This document shows, piece after piece, positions 14,980-22,423 of a stretch of 22,423 nt of DNA; the first letter of the stretch is position 1; the number at the start of each line of letters is the position of its first letter. Position numbers and translations under genes: made by a program. This DNA is from Fen-999 sp964469455 (GTDB lineage: Bacteria > Pseudomonadota > Gammaproteobacteria > Burkholderiales > Rhodocyclaceae): assembly GCA_964469455.1 (NCBI GenBank), contig CAYXZX010000026.1, positions 1 through 22,423 on the forward strand, given 5' to 3'. Under the pieces are notes generated by a model. It had not been told where the DNA came from and ran no database searches. It saw only the letters and a list, made by a program, of their open reading frames with translations.

Positions 14980-16952
14980 TATTTGCGGGGGCGTCCTTGC
15001 GCGGCCGGTTTCGTCCTGCGCGGGGCTGGCCCGACTTCCCCCGGTTGCGATGCGGGTACGAGATGCTTCTTGCCGTTGCCGATGAGGTCCGCGCGGCCCA
15101 TGGCTTTTAGCGCGTCGCGCAGGGTGGGCCAGTTCTTCGGGTCGTGATAGCGCAGGAAGGCCTTGTGCAGTTTCCTCTGCCGTCCTCCGCGGACGACTGC
15201 CACCGCCTCCGACTCGGGGGACACGCGCTTGAGTGGATTCTTTTCGCTGTGCCACATGGCCGTGGCGAGCGCCAGCGGCGTCGGCAGGAAGGTCTGCACC
15301 TGGTCCAGCCGGAAATTGTTGCGCTTCAGCCAGAGCGCCAGTTCCAGCATGTCCTCGTCCGTCGTCCCCGGATGTGCGGCGATGAAGTAGGGGATCAGGT
15401 ACTGTTCCTTGCCGGCTGCCTTCGATGCCTGCTCGAACATGCGCTTGAATTTCTCGTAGCTGACCATGCCAGGCTTCATCATCTTCGACAGCGGACCTTC
15501 CTCGGTATGCTCGGGCGCGATCTTCAGGTAGCCGCCGACATGGTGGCTGACCAGTTCCTTGACGTACTCCGGCGAGCGCACGGCGAGGTCGTAGCGCAGG
15601 CCCGAGCCGATCAGCACCTTCTTTACGCCTGGGACCCGACGCGCCTCGCGGTACAAATGCACCAGCGCCGAATGGTCGGTGTTCATGTTCGGGCAGATGT
15701 CCGGATAGACGCATGAGAGGCGCCGGCAGGCCGCCTCGATCGTCGCGTCCTTGCAGGCCATGCGGTACATGTTGGCGGTCGGGCCGCCGAGGTCCGAGAT
15801 GACGCCGGTGAAGCCGTGCGTCTTGTCGCGGATCTCCTCGATCTCGTGCAGGATCGATGCTTCCGAGCGACTCTGGATGATGCGTCCCTCGTGCTCGGTT
15901 ATCGAGCAGAAGGTGCAGCCACCGAAACAGCCGCGCATGATGTTGATGGAAAAGCGGATCATTTCCCATGCCGGGATCTTCGCGTCGCCATAGCTCGGGT
16001 GCGGAGCGCGCGCGTAGGGCAGGCCGAAGACGTGGTCCATCTCGGCAGTGGTCAGCGGGATCGGCGGCGGGTTCAGCCAGACGTCGCGCTCTCCGTGCCC
16101 CTGCACGAGGGCGCGCGCGTTGCCGGGGTTCGATTCGAGGTGGAAGATGCGCGAGGCTTCGGCGTAGCGCACCGGGTCGTCCTTCACTTCCTCGTAGCCG
16201 GGCAGGCTCAGGTAGGTGCGTTGCCGTTCCGCCGGCGTGCCGCCATGTCTGACTTTCACCCAATCTTCACTTGGCGTCCAGCCGCGCGGCGCCATGAACG
16301 CCGTACCGCGCAGGTCACGGATGTCGACGATTTTCACGCCCTTGGCGAGGCGGTGGGCCAGTTCGACCAGCGCCCGCTCGGCGTTGCCATAGAGGAGCAG
16401 GTCGGCCTTGCTGTCGGGGAGGATGGAACGCCGTACCTTGTCGGACCAGTAGTCGTAGTGCGCGACGCGCCGCAAAGACGCTTCGATGCCACCGACGATC
16501 ACGGGGACGTCGGCGTAGGCTTCGCGGCAGCGCTGGGCATAGACCACTGCGGCGCGGTCGGGCCGGCGGTTCGGTGCGGCGTCGGGTGTGTAGGCGTCGT
16601 CGGAGCGGATCTTGCGGTCGGCCGTGTAGCGGTTGACCATCGAATCCATGTTGCCGGCGGTGACGCCGTAGAACAGGTTCGGGCGACCCAATGCCCGGAA
16701 GGGTTCGGCCGATTGCCAGTCCGGCTGGGCGATGATACCGACGCGGAAACCCTGCGCCTCCAGCAGCCGTCCGACCAGCGCCATGCCGAAGCTCGGGTGG
16801 TCGATGTAGGCGTCGCCGGTGACGATGATTGCGTCGCAGGAATCCCAGCCCAGCGCCTCCATCTCGGCACGCGACATGGGCAGGAAGGGCGCCGTGCCGA
16901 AGCGGTGCGCCCAGTGCTTGCGGTAGAAAGTGAGCGGTTTCGCGACCGTCAC
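14976..16952 (-). CDS. ygiQ: YgiQ-family radical SAM protein
   Basis: The predicted 658-residue protein starts at a GTG (VTVAKPLTFYRKHWAHRFG) that overlaps the stop of the upstream HNH gene by four bases. The open frame extends further upstream but there reads as shifted HNH sequence. The radical-SAM iron-sulfur motif CxxxCxxC is at Cys342, Cys346 and Cys349 (RGCFGGCTFCSITEHEGR). An N-terminal UPF0313/YgiQ domain (GWDSCDAIIVTGDAYIDHPSFG) and conserved blocks such as GGIEASLRR and LKIAPEHTE confirm the family. The Lys/Arg/Pro-rich tail is typical. E. coli YgiQ is about 740 residues. The family's reaction is not established. Coupling to an HNH protein gene is noted separately. Confidence 0.93.
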   Translation of the reverse strand: MTVAKPLTFYRKHWAHRFGTAPFLPMSRAEMEALGWDSCDAIIVTGDAYIDHPSFGMALVGRLLEAQGFRVGIIAQPDWQSAEPFRALGRPNLFYGVTAGNMDSMVNRYTADRKIRSDDAYTPDAAPNRRPDRAAVVYAQRCREAYADVPVIVGGIEASLRRVAHYDYWSDKVRRSILPDSKADLLLYGNAERALVELAHRLAKGVKIVDIRDLRGTAFMAPRGWTPSEDWVKVRHGGTPAERQRTYLSLPGYEEVKDDPVRYAEASRIFHLESNPGNARALVQGHGERDVWLNPPPIPLTTAEMDHVFGLPYARAPHPSYGDAKIPAWEMIRFSINIMRGCFGGCTFCSITEHEGRIIQSRSEASILHEIEEIRDKTHGFTGVISDLGGPTANMYRMACKDATIEAACRRLSCVYPDICPNMNTDHSALVHLYREARRVPGVKKVLIGSGLRYDLAVRSPEYVKELVSHHVGGYLKIAPEHTEEGPLSKMMKPGMVSYEKFKRMFEQASKAAGKEQYLIPYFIAAHPGTTDEDMLELALWLKRNNFRLDQVQTFLPTPLALATAMWHSEKNPLKRVSPESEAVAVVRGGRQRKLHKAFLRYHDPKNWPTLRDALKAMGRADLIGNGKKHLVPASQPGEVGPAPRRTKPAAQGRPRKY

Positions 16953-17524
16953 GCCAGCTTCCAGCGACTCATGCTGGGCACGTGGCGGGCGAGGAAGTCC
17001 ATCTGGTCGGCGAGGATGTGACGGTTGCAGAGGATGAGGTACTCGGCCTTGTTCGGCACGTAGGGCGCGTAAAGCAGCTCCATGCCCGCCTGTTCCGGCG
17101 TGCGGCCGCTCTTCGACTGATTGCAACCGCGGCACGCGGTGACGACGTTCATCCAGGTGTCACGGCCGCCTTGCACGACCGGTACGACATGGTCACGCGT
17201 CAAGCGCTGCCCTGGCAACTCATCACCACAGTAGGCGCAGACATGGCGGTCGCGGTGGAAGAGTTCGCGGTTGGACAAAGGCGGAATCTTGTGCAGCGAC
17301 TTGCCGGCGAGCGCTTTGCCCTTGATGGCGATAATGCTGTTGGTCTCGATCGCGGAGCGTACGCCGGTGGTGCGATTGGTGCCGCCGTGAAAGACGAAGC
17401 TGTGCGCGCCGATCGCCCAAGCCACCAGGTCCTTGGCGTAGTAGAAGCAGGCGTGCTGCCAGTTCACCCATCGGTGAGGCGCGCCGTGCTGGTCGAGCGT
17501 GAGAATCAGCGGATAGGTGCCCAT
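16949..17524 (-). CDS. HNH endonuclease
   Basis: The 191-residue protein contains a zinc-bound HNH domain: CAYCG (Cys96, Cys99), TRDHVVP (Asp111/His112), Asn126 in WMNVVTAC and CRGCN (Cys131, Cys134). The N-terminal 90 residues include a YPLILTLDQHGAPHRWVNWQHA start found in a bacterial HNH group of unknown biological role. The C-terminal YAPYVPNKAEYLIL segment is also typical of that group. It probably binds or cuts nucleic acid, but no restriction or phage context is present. Its stop overlaps the GTG of ygiQ, so the two genes are likely translated together. The start lies 37 bases from the divergent tonB-like gene, leaving very little room for two promoters. Confidence 0.88.
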   Translation of the reverse strand: MGTYPLILTLDQHGAPHRWVNWQHACFYYAKDLVAWAIGAHSFVFHGGTNRTTGVRSAIETNSIIAIKGKALAGKSLHKIPPLSNRELFHRDRHVCAYCGDELPGQRLTRDHVVPVVQGGRDTWMNVVTACRGCNQSKSGRTPEQAGMELLYAPYVPNKAEYLILCNRHILADQMDFLARHVPSMSRWKLA

Positions 17525-17561
17525 GCCTTAGAATCCACGAACCGCGACAATCTATCAGAGC

Positions 17562-18278
17562 GTGGAAATTTTGCCTATCGCTACCTGGTCCGCCGCGACA
17601 TCGATTGATCCGAGCTTCAGTCGGGCGCTGGCTGTATCGCTTGTTTTTCACCTGGCGTTATTCTGGCCGGCGTTTCCGGATGAGCGTGCCGCTGTTGCAG
17701 CGGCCCCCTTGCTCGCTGTGTTGCGTCCGGGTGGCCAATCGACGGTGCATGACGAGAGTCCCGCCGTGTCCCGGAGTCCGGCGCTGCAGCGTAGCGGAGG
17801 GCGGGATCGGGTTGTTGCCAGGAAGCTTGACCGCTTCGATGGCGCGGACCCCGCAACGACTCGATCTTCAGCTGATAGCTCGCGCATCGAATCGGCAGCG
17901 GGCGATCGGCCGGAGTCGAGCGCAATTACGAACCATGTCCGTACGGTTCCTTCGGCGATGCCGGCAACGCCAGGCTTGGATGCCGAGGGCTTGCGCGGCT
18001 TTCGGGTTGAACTGGCGCGCGAGGCACGCCGCCACAAGCACTATCCTGCCCAGGCGATGGAGTATGGTTGGCAAGGCACCGTCGAAGTCGAAGTGACGAT
18101 CAGGGTCGGAGGGGTTGCCAAGGACGCGAGGTTGGCTCGGACAAGCGGACATCCCTTGCTCGACTCGGCCGCCGTGGAGATGATGACTCGGGCACTGACA
18201 ACCACCACCGTGCCCGCCGTCCTGCGCGAACGGGATTTCTTGCTTACCCTGCCGGTGGTGTTCGAACTACCCCAATGA
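17562..18278 (+). CDS. TonB-like energy transducer
   Basis: The 238-residue protein has one N-terminal membrane helix (about 22-38) carrying Ser26 and His30 in SLVFH. This matches the S-x3-H motif of the TonB helix that contacts ExbB/ExbD. The periplasmic linker (about 40-140) is rich in Ala, Ser and Arg and lacks the Pro-Lys repeats of classical TonB. The C-terminal domain begins KHYPAQAMEYGWQGTVEVEV (Tyr161-Pro162) and closes with the LDSAAVEMMTRA helix. It should transmit proton-motive force to outer-membrane TonB-dependent receptors. No exbB, exbD or receptor gene lies in the window. The start is a GTG with a weak ribosome site. The 3' end overlaps clpA by 12 bp on the opposite strand. 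Confidence 0.85.
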   Translation: MEILPIATWSAATSIDPSFSRALAVSLVFHLALFWPAFPDERAAVAAAPLLAVLRPGGQSTVHDESPAVSRSPALQRSGGRDRVVARKLDRFDGADPATTRSSADSSRIESAAGDRPESSAITNHVRTVPSAMPATPGLDAEGLRGFRVELAREARRHKHYPAQAMEYGWQGTVEVEVTIRVGGVAKDARLARTSGHPLLDSAAVEMMTRALTTTTVPAVLRERDFLLTLPVVFELPQ

Positions 18279-20546
18279 GGTGGAGGGCGTGGGCGCCGGT
18301 TGCTCGGCTTCCTCGAACACCAGTTTGATCTTCTCGTCGGGATCGAGGTCGATGATGATCCGGCCACCGTGCTGGAGACGGCCAAACAGCAACTCGTCGG
18401 CGAGCGCCGAGCGAATCGAATCCTGGATCAATCGCGCCATCGGCCGCGCACCCATCAGCGGGTCGAAGCCTTTTTCGGCCAGCCACGCGCGCAGCGCATC
18501 GGTGAAGATGGCCTCGACTTTCTTCTCGTGCAGTTGCCCCTCGAGCTGCATCAGGAATTTGTCGACCACACGCAGAATGATCTCGGTGTCGAGCGCCTTG
18601 AAGGAGATCATGCCGTCAAGCCGGTTCCGGAATTCCGGCGTGAACATGCGCTTGATCTCGGACATTTCGTCGCCGGTTTCCTTGTTGCTGGTAAAGCCGA
18701 TGCTGGTCTTCTGCAGCGCTTCGGCGCCGGCATTGGTGGTCATGACGATGACGACATTGCGGAAGTCGGCCTTGCGGCCGTTGTTGTCGGTCAGCGTGCC
18801 GTGGTCCATCACCTGCAACAAAATATTGTAGACGTCCGGATGGGCCTTTTCGATTTCATCCATCAGGAGCACGGCATGCGGCTTCTTGGTTACTGCCTCG
18901 GTCAGCTGGCCTCCCTGGTCGAAACCGACATAGCCGGGCGGCGCGCCGATCAGGCGGCTAACGGCGTGACGCTCCATGTATTCGGACATGTCGAAGCGGA
19001 TCAATTCGATGCCCATGCAATACGCGAGCTGGCGCGCCACTTCGGTCTTGCCGACGCCCGTTGGACCGGAAAACAGGAAGCAGCCGATTGGCTTTTGCGG
19101 ATTGCCTAGTCCGGAGCGAGACATCTTGATCGCCTTGGCCAGTGCTTCTATGGCCTGGTCCTGACCAAAGACCACGCTCTTCAGATCCCGCTCGAGGTTG
19201 CGCAGGGCCGAGCGGTCATCGGCCGACACATGCTGGGGCGGAATCCGCGCGATCTTGGCGACGATTTCTTCGATCTCCTGCTTGCCGATCACTTTCTTCT
19301 GCTTCGATTTGGGCAGGATGCGCTGCGCCGCCCCCGCCTCGTCGATGACGTCGATGGCCTTGTCGGGCAAATGACGGTCGGTGATGTACTTGGCCGAGAG
19401 TTCGGCTGCGTTGGTGATGGCGGCGGCCGAGTACTTGACGCCATGGTGTTCCTCGAACCGGCTCTTGAGTCCGCGCAGTATGGAAACGGTTTCGACTACG
19501 GTAGGCTCGTTGACGTCGATCTTCTGGAAGCGCCGCGACAGCGCATGGTCCTTCTCGAAGACGCCGCGGAACTCGTTGTAGGTCGTGGCACCGATGCACT
19601 TCAGCGCCCCCGACGACAGCGCCGGCTTGAGCAGGTTGGACGCGTCGAGCGTGCCCCCCGATGCGGCACCCGCGCCGATCAGGGTATGAATCTCGTCGAT
19701 GAAAAGAATGGCGTCGGGGTTATCGGCTAGTTGCTTCAACACGCCTTTCAGGCGCTGTTCGAAATCACCGCGATACTTGGTGCCCGCCAATAGGGCACCC
19801 ATGTCCAGCGCATATACGGTGGCATGCGCCAGTATCTCGGGAACACGGCCATCGACAATGCGTTGAGCCAGGCCTTCGGCGATCGCCGTCTTGCCGACGC
19901 CTGCTTCCCCGACCAGCAGCGGGTTGTTCTTGCGTCGGCGGCACAATGTCTGGATGACGCGCTCCAACTCCTTTTCCCGTCCCACGAGCGGATCGATCTT
20001 GCCCACCAGCGCCGACTGATTGAGATTCTGGGTGAAATTCTCCAGCGCGCCAGCCGGTGCCTGGCTTTCCGGTTCCTGCTCCGTCGCTTCTTCCCCTTTC
20101 GATCCGGGCTGCGGTCCCTTGGTGATGCCATGCGAGATGAAATTGACGACATCCAGGCGCGAGACGTTCTGCTTCTGGAGAAAGAAGACTGCATGCGAGT
20201 CCTTTTCGCCGAAGATCGCCACAAGGACGTTGGCGCCGGTGACTTCCTTCTTGCCCGACGACTGCACGTGAAGGATGGCGCGCTGGATGACCCGCTGGAA
20301 GCCCAGTGTCGGCTGGGTGTCGATCTCGTCGGTGCCGCCGACCGCTGGAGTGTGCTGGTCAACGAATGCGGTGAGTTCGGCGCGCAGCTCTTCGATGTTG
20401 GCGGCGCAGGCACGAAGAACCTCGGCGGCCGAGGGATTATCCAGCAGCGCAAGCAGCAGGTGTTCCACCGTGATGAATTCGTGGCGCTTCTGCCGAGCCT
20501 CGACGAATGCCATGTGGAGGCTGACTTCAAGTTCCTGGGCAATCAT
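18267..20546 (-). CDS. clpA: ATP-dependent Clp protease ATPase subunit ClpA
   Basis: The 759-residue AAA+ unfoldase has the N-terminal Clp_N repeats (about 1-140, EVSLHMAFVEARQKRHEFITVEHLL). AAA1 has Walker A GEAGVGKTA (Lys219) and Walker B LFIDEIHT. AAA2 has Walker A GPTGVGKTE (Lys500) and Walker B LLMDEIEKAHP. The ClpP-docking loop is Ile616-Gly617-Phe618 (an IGF variant of the IGL loop in E. coli ClpA). The length matches the family. With ClpP it degrades ssrA-tagged and N-end-rule substrates, the latter delivered by ClpS. Its ATG directly follows the clpS stop (TGAATG), so the two are co-translated from the clpS promoter. Confidence 0.97.
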   Translation of the reverse strand: MIAQELEVSLHMAFVEARQKRHEFITVEHLLLALLDNPSAAEVLRACAANIEELRAELTAFVDQHTPAVGGTDEIDTQPTLGFQRVIQRAILHVQSSGKKEVTGANVLVAIFGEKDSHAVFFLQKQNVSRLDVVNFISHGITKGPQPGSKGEEATEQEPESQAPAGALENFTQNLNQSALVGKIDPLVGREKELERVIQTLCRRRKNNPLLVGEAGVGKTAIAEGLAQRIVDGRVPEILAHATVYALDMGALLAGTKYRGDFEQRLKGVLKQLADNPDAILFIDEIHTLIGAGAASGGTLDASNLLKPALSSGALKCIGATTYNEFRGVFEKDHALSRRFQKIDVNEPTVVETVSILRGLKSRFEEHHGVKYSAAAITNAAELSAKYITDRHLPDKAIDVIDEAGAAQRILPKSKQKKVIGKQEIEEIVAKIARIPPQHVSADDRSALRNLERDLKSVVFGQDQAIEALAKAIKMSRSGLGNPQKPIGCFLFSGPTGVGKTEVARQLAYCMGIELIRFDMSEYMERHAVSRLIGAPPGYVGFDQGGQLTEAVTKKPHAVLLMDEIEKAHPDVYNILLQVMDHGTLTDNNGRKADFRNVVIVMTTNAGAEALQKTSIGFTSNKETGDEMSEIKRMFTPEFRNRLDGMISFKALDTEIILRVVDKFLMQLEGQLHEKKVEAIFTDALRAWLAEKGFDPLMGARPMARLIQDSIRSALADELLFGRLQHGGRIIIDLDPDEKIKLVFEEAEQPAPTPSTSLG

Positions 20547-20864
20547 TCAGTTCTCCTCCATCACGCATGCCAGCGGATGCTGGTTCCTGCGAGCAAAGGC
20601 GGTGACTTGCTCGACTTTTGTTGCCGCTACGTCTCTCGGAAAAATGCCGCAAACGCCCCGGCCTTCGCGGTGCACTTTCAACATGACTACAGTTGCCTGC
20701 TCGCGATTCATGGCAAAGAAGTTTTCCAGTACGACGACCACGAAATCCATCGGTGTGAAATCGTCGTTCAACAGCATAACCTTGTAAAGTGGCGGCGGCT
20801 TGATCCTGGCTTTCTGTGGCTCCAGGACAACACTGCCTTCCCGTTGCGTTTTCCGAGCAGACAT
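20547..20864 (-). CDS. clpS: Clp protease adaptor ClpS
   Basis: The 105-residue adaptor has a flexible N-terminal arm (KARIKPPPLYKV) and the ligand-binding pocket residues Asn33, Asp34 and Asp35 (LLNDDFTPMD), Met39 and His65 (KVHREGRG). These correspond to the residues that recognise Leu, Phe, Tyr or Trp N-termini in the bacterial N-end rule. The product ends at 20547, directly before the clpA ATG. No Shine-Dalgarno is visible upstream of the ATG, and the promoter sits so close that the transcript may start on the ATG itself. Confidence 0.96.
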   Translation of the reverse strand: MSARKTQREGSVVLEPQKARIKPPPLYKVMLLNDDFTPMDFVVVVLENFFAMNREQATVVMLKVHREGRGVCGIFPRDVAATKVEQVTAFARRNQHPLACVMEEN

Positions 20865-20870
20865 AATTTG

Positions 20871-20898
20871 ATTCTAATGCCTATTCCCGGGCCTTCAA
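20871..20898 (-). promoter_or_regulatory. Promoter for clpS-clpA, predicted to give a leaderless mRNA
   Basis: On the minus strand TTGAAG (20898-20893) is followed after 16 bases by TAGAAT (20876-20871), a five-of-six -10 match. Only six bases separate the -10 from the clpS ATG, so normal start-site spacing places transcription initiation at the A of the ATG (20864). The absence of any Shine-Dalgarno agrees with this. Confidence 0.6.
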
Positions 20899-21010
20899 CA
20901 CGGACAGCAAGAGGGGAATAGCGGCGTTATCGCGTTGCATTTTCGACAAAGGAAATTCCTTCTTTCGGCCAGGCCGGTTAAGCCATGTTGTTGTGCAACA
21001 AAGAATTTTC

Positions 21011-21039
21011 TTGACGCTCCGGCCGGAAATGCGTAAAAG
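21011..21039 (+). promoter_or_regulatory. Sigma70 promoter for cspA
   Basis: TTGACG (21011-21016, five of six) is followed after 17 bases by TAAAAG (21034-21039, four of six). A start near 21046 would give a 5' leader of about 165 bases, which is the usual length for cspA-type cold-shock mRNAs. Confidence 0.6.
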
Positions 21040-21212
21040 GCGAAACGTGTTTGGTTCGAGCCTCACCGCTGCGCTGTTTCAGGAACCGCCCCGCTGTCCT
21101 TCAGTACTCTGATTCACCGCTTGGCTTCCTAGGCTGTAGAGACTTTGAAACGCAAACATGTTCTGGCGTGTTTTGCGCGCTGGTGTGTTTTCTGTTTATT
21201 GGGAAGAGGTTT

Positions 21213-21416
21213 ATGGCAACTGGCACCGTCAAGTGGTTCAACGACTCCAAGGGTTACGGCTTCATCACTCCGGATGATGGCAGCGAGGATCTTTTCGCAC
21301 ATTTCTCCGCGATCTCGATGGCCGGCTTCAAGACCCTGAAGGAAGGCGAAAAAGTTTCCTTCGATGTCGTGCAGGGCCCAAAGGGCAAGCAGGCGTCGAA
21401 CATTCAGAAGGCCTAA
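21213..21416 (+). CDS. cspA: Cold-shock protein, CspA family
   Basis: The 67-residue single-domain OB-fold protein has the RNA-binding motifs RNP1 (KGYGFI) and RNP2 (DLFAHF) and the usual MATGTVKWFNDSKG start. It binds single-stranded RNA and DNA as an RNA chaperone. I chose the ATG preceded by GAAGAGG at six bases, not the longer open frame, because the family starts here. A strong terminator follows directly. Whether it is cold-induced, constitutive or stationary-phase (CspD-like) cannot be told; the long leader favours post-transcriptional control. Confidence 0.96.
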   Translation: MATGTVKWFNDSKGYGFITPDDGSEDLFAHFSAISMAGFKTLKEGEKVSFDVVQGPKGKQASNIQKA

Positions 21417-21435
21417 GCGGCCTCCGGAATGCAAG

Positions 21436-21469
21436 AGGCCTGCCGGGTAACCCCGGCAGGCCTTTTTTT
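21436..21469 (+). terminator. Rho-independent terminator of cspA
   Basis: A perfect 12-bp stem (AGGCCTGCCGGG with its complement) closes a TAAC loop and runs into seven T residues. It begins 20 bases after the cspA stop codon. It has no T tract on the minus strand, so it should not stop transcription of icd, which converges from the right. Confidence 0.93.
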
Positions 21470-21507
21470 GCTTTTCGCCGCGCCGAGCCGATGGCGAATG
21501 CCATGTC

Positions 21508-22423
21508 TTACATGCGGTCGATCATCGCCTGGCCGAATGCCGAGCACTTCACTTCGGTTGCACCTTCCATCAGTCGGGCGAAGTCATAGGTGACGACCTT
21601 GTCGCCAATGGCGGTTTCCATCGACTTGATGATCAAGTCCGCGGCTTCGCGCCAACCCATGTGCCGCAACATCATTTCAGCCGACAGGATCAGCGAGCCC
21701 GGATTCACGTAGTCCTTGCCGGCGTACTTTGGCGCCGTGCCGTGCGTGGCCTCGAAGCAGGCGTAGAGGTCTGAGATATTCGCGCCGGGCGCGATGCCGA
21801 TGCCGCCGACCTGCGCCGCGAGGGCGTCGGAGATGTAATCGCCATTCAGGTTGAGCGTGGCGATCACGTCGTACTCCGCAGGCCTCAACAGGATCTGCTG
21901 AAGGAAGGCGTCGGCGATGGCGTCCTTGACGACGATTTCACGGCCAGTATTCGGGTTCTTGAATGAACACCACGGGCCACCGTCGATTGGTTTGGCACCG
22001 AACTCGCGCTGCGCGAGCCCGTAACCCCAGTCGCGGAATGCCCCTTCGGTGAACTTCATGATGTTACCTTTGTGCACCAAGGTGATGCTCTTTCTGTCGT
22101 TGGCGATCGCGTACTTGATTGCCGCGCGAACCAGCCGCTCCGTGCCCTCGCGCGAAACGGGCTTGATGCCGATGCCGGAGGTCGCCGGAAAGCGGATCTT
22201 CTTCACGCCCATTTCGTCCTGCAGGAACTTGATGACCTTCTTCGCGCTGTCAGTTTCGGCGGCCCATTCAATGCCTGCATAGATATCCTCGGTGTTTTCG
22301 CGGAAGATCACCATGTCGGTCTTCGAAGGATCCTTCAGCGGAGACGGGACGCCCTTGAAGTAGCGCACCGGCCGTACGCACTGGTAGAGATCGAGTTCCT
22401 GGCGCAGGGCGACGTTGAGCGAA
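21508..22423 (-). CDS. icd: NADP-dependent isocitrate dehydrogenase (5' end cut by the window)
   Basis: The visible C-terminal 304 codons match the E. coli Icd type closely: SLNVALRQELDLYQCVRPVR, DMVIFRENTEDIYAG, TLVHKGNIMKFTEGAF, LRPAEYDVIATLNLNGDY and FEATHGTAPKYAGKD. It converts isocitrate to 2-oxoglutarate and CO2 with NADP+ in the TCA cycle. The reading frame continues past the right edge without a start; the GTG at 22368 is internal. The residue equivalent to E. coli Ser113, target of the AceK kinase, is threonine here (codon at 22291-22293). Confidence 0.96.
   Translation of the reverse strand, partial: SLNVALRQELDLYQCVRPVRYFKGVPSPLKDPSKTDMVIFRENTEDIYAGIEWAAETDSAKKVIKFLQDEMGVKKIRFPATSGIGIKPVSREGTERLVRAAIKYAIANDRKSITLVHKGNIMKFTEGAFRDWGYGLAQREFGAKPIDGGPWCSFKNPNTGREIVVKDAIADAFLQQILLRPAEYDVIATLNLNGDYISDALAAQVGGIGIAPGANISDLYACFEATHGTAPKYAGKDYVNPGSLILSAEMMLRHMGWREAADLIIKSMETAIGDKVVTYDFARLMEGATEVKCSAFGQAMIDRM

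Larger units (their letters stand above)
20865..21212. other. Divergent clpS/cspA regulatory region with the long cspA leader
   Basis: This gene-free stretch of about 350 bases separates clpS (minus) and cspA (plus). It contains the clpS promoter, the cspA promoter and about 165 bases of cspA leader RNA. A TTGTTG/CAACAA inverted repeat with a 2-base spacer (20988-21001) lies ten bases upstream of the cspA -35 and could be an operator. No convincing protein is encoded in the leader, although the cspA frame stays open upstream to 21051. Confidence 0.65.

Noticed and set aside
14953..16263. 436-codon minus-strand frame within ygiQ
   Set aside because: It is a shifted frame rich in Arg, Pro and Gly; the ygiQ frame carries the radical-SAM cysteines.
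15816..17021. 401-codon plus-strand frame opposite ygiQ
   Set aside because: It is an antisense shadow with no motifs and repetitive Val/Gly/Asp composition.
16953..17135. Longer N-terminus for YgiQ
   Set aside because: The extension is the out-of-frame reading of the HNH gene, and YgiQ proteins begin near the PLTFYRKHW segment.

Overview
The window looks like chromosomal DNA from a Gram-negative betaproteobacterium, most likely of the Rhodocyclales/Azonexaceae type (inference). It is GC-rich, encodes outer-membrane, TonB and lipoprotein products, and contains the clpA-clpS / cspA / icd neighbourhood common in that class. There are no rRNA or tRNA genes, CRISPR arrays, insertion sequences or phage genes that I can support. 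Sixteen complete genes and one truncated gene (icd, cut by the right edge) account for most of the sequence.

Left part (1-8394): after about 550 bp with no convincing gene comes a plus-strand cluster. It encodes a small half-length periplasmic phosphate-binding-like protein, an outer-membrane beta-barrel whose frame overlaps the previous one or starts just after it, and a membrane-bound hybrid histidine kinase whose ATG overlaps the barrel's stop codon by one base. A second, larger hybrid kinase (Cache-like sensor, three PAS domains, one receiver) follows 165 bp later. Neither kinase has an Hpt domain and no DNA-binding regulator lies nearby. I read this as a periplasm/outer-membrane sensing module. 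It is the best candidate here for an uncharacterised system, although each part belongs to a known family.

Middle part (8395-14913): a gene-poor spacer, one small unrecognised protein, and a compact minus-strand operon (short-chain dehydrogenase, SnoaL-like protein, PaaI-like hotdog thioesterase) that resembles an accessory catabolic cassette. Then come a plus-strand CsgG-like lipoprotein with two glycine-rich segments, and an orphan DsrC/TusE family protein that keeps only the C-terminal cysteine. A minus-strand two-component pair follows: a soluble sensorless kinase abutting a receiver-TPR response regulator. A two-helix small membrane protein sits upstream of the pair, with its promoter embedded in the end of the next gene.

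Right part (14976-22423): housekeeping genes. An HNH endonuclease is translationally coupled to a YgiQ radical-SAM protein. Divergent to them is a TonB-like protein whose 3' end overlaps that of clpA by 12 bp. clpS-clpA (N-end-rule adaptor and unfoldase) read leftward from a promoter predicted to give a leaderless clpS mRNA. cspA reads rightward from a good sigma70 promoter, with a long 5' leader and a strong terminator. icd converges on cspA and runs off the window.

All gene calls come from reading the sequence and from remembered family motifs; no database search was run.
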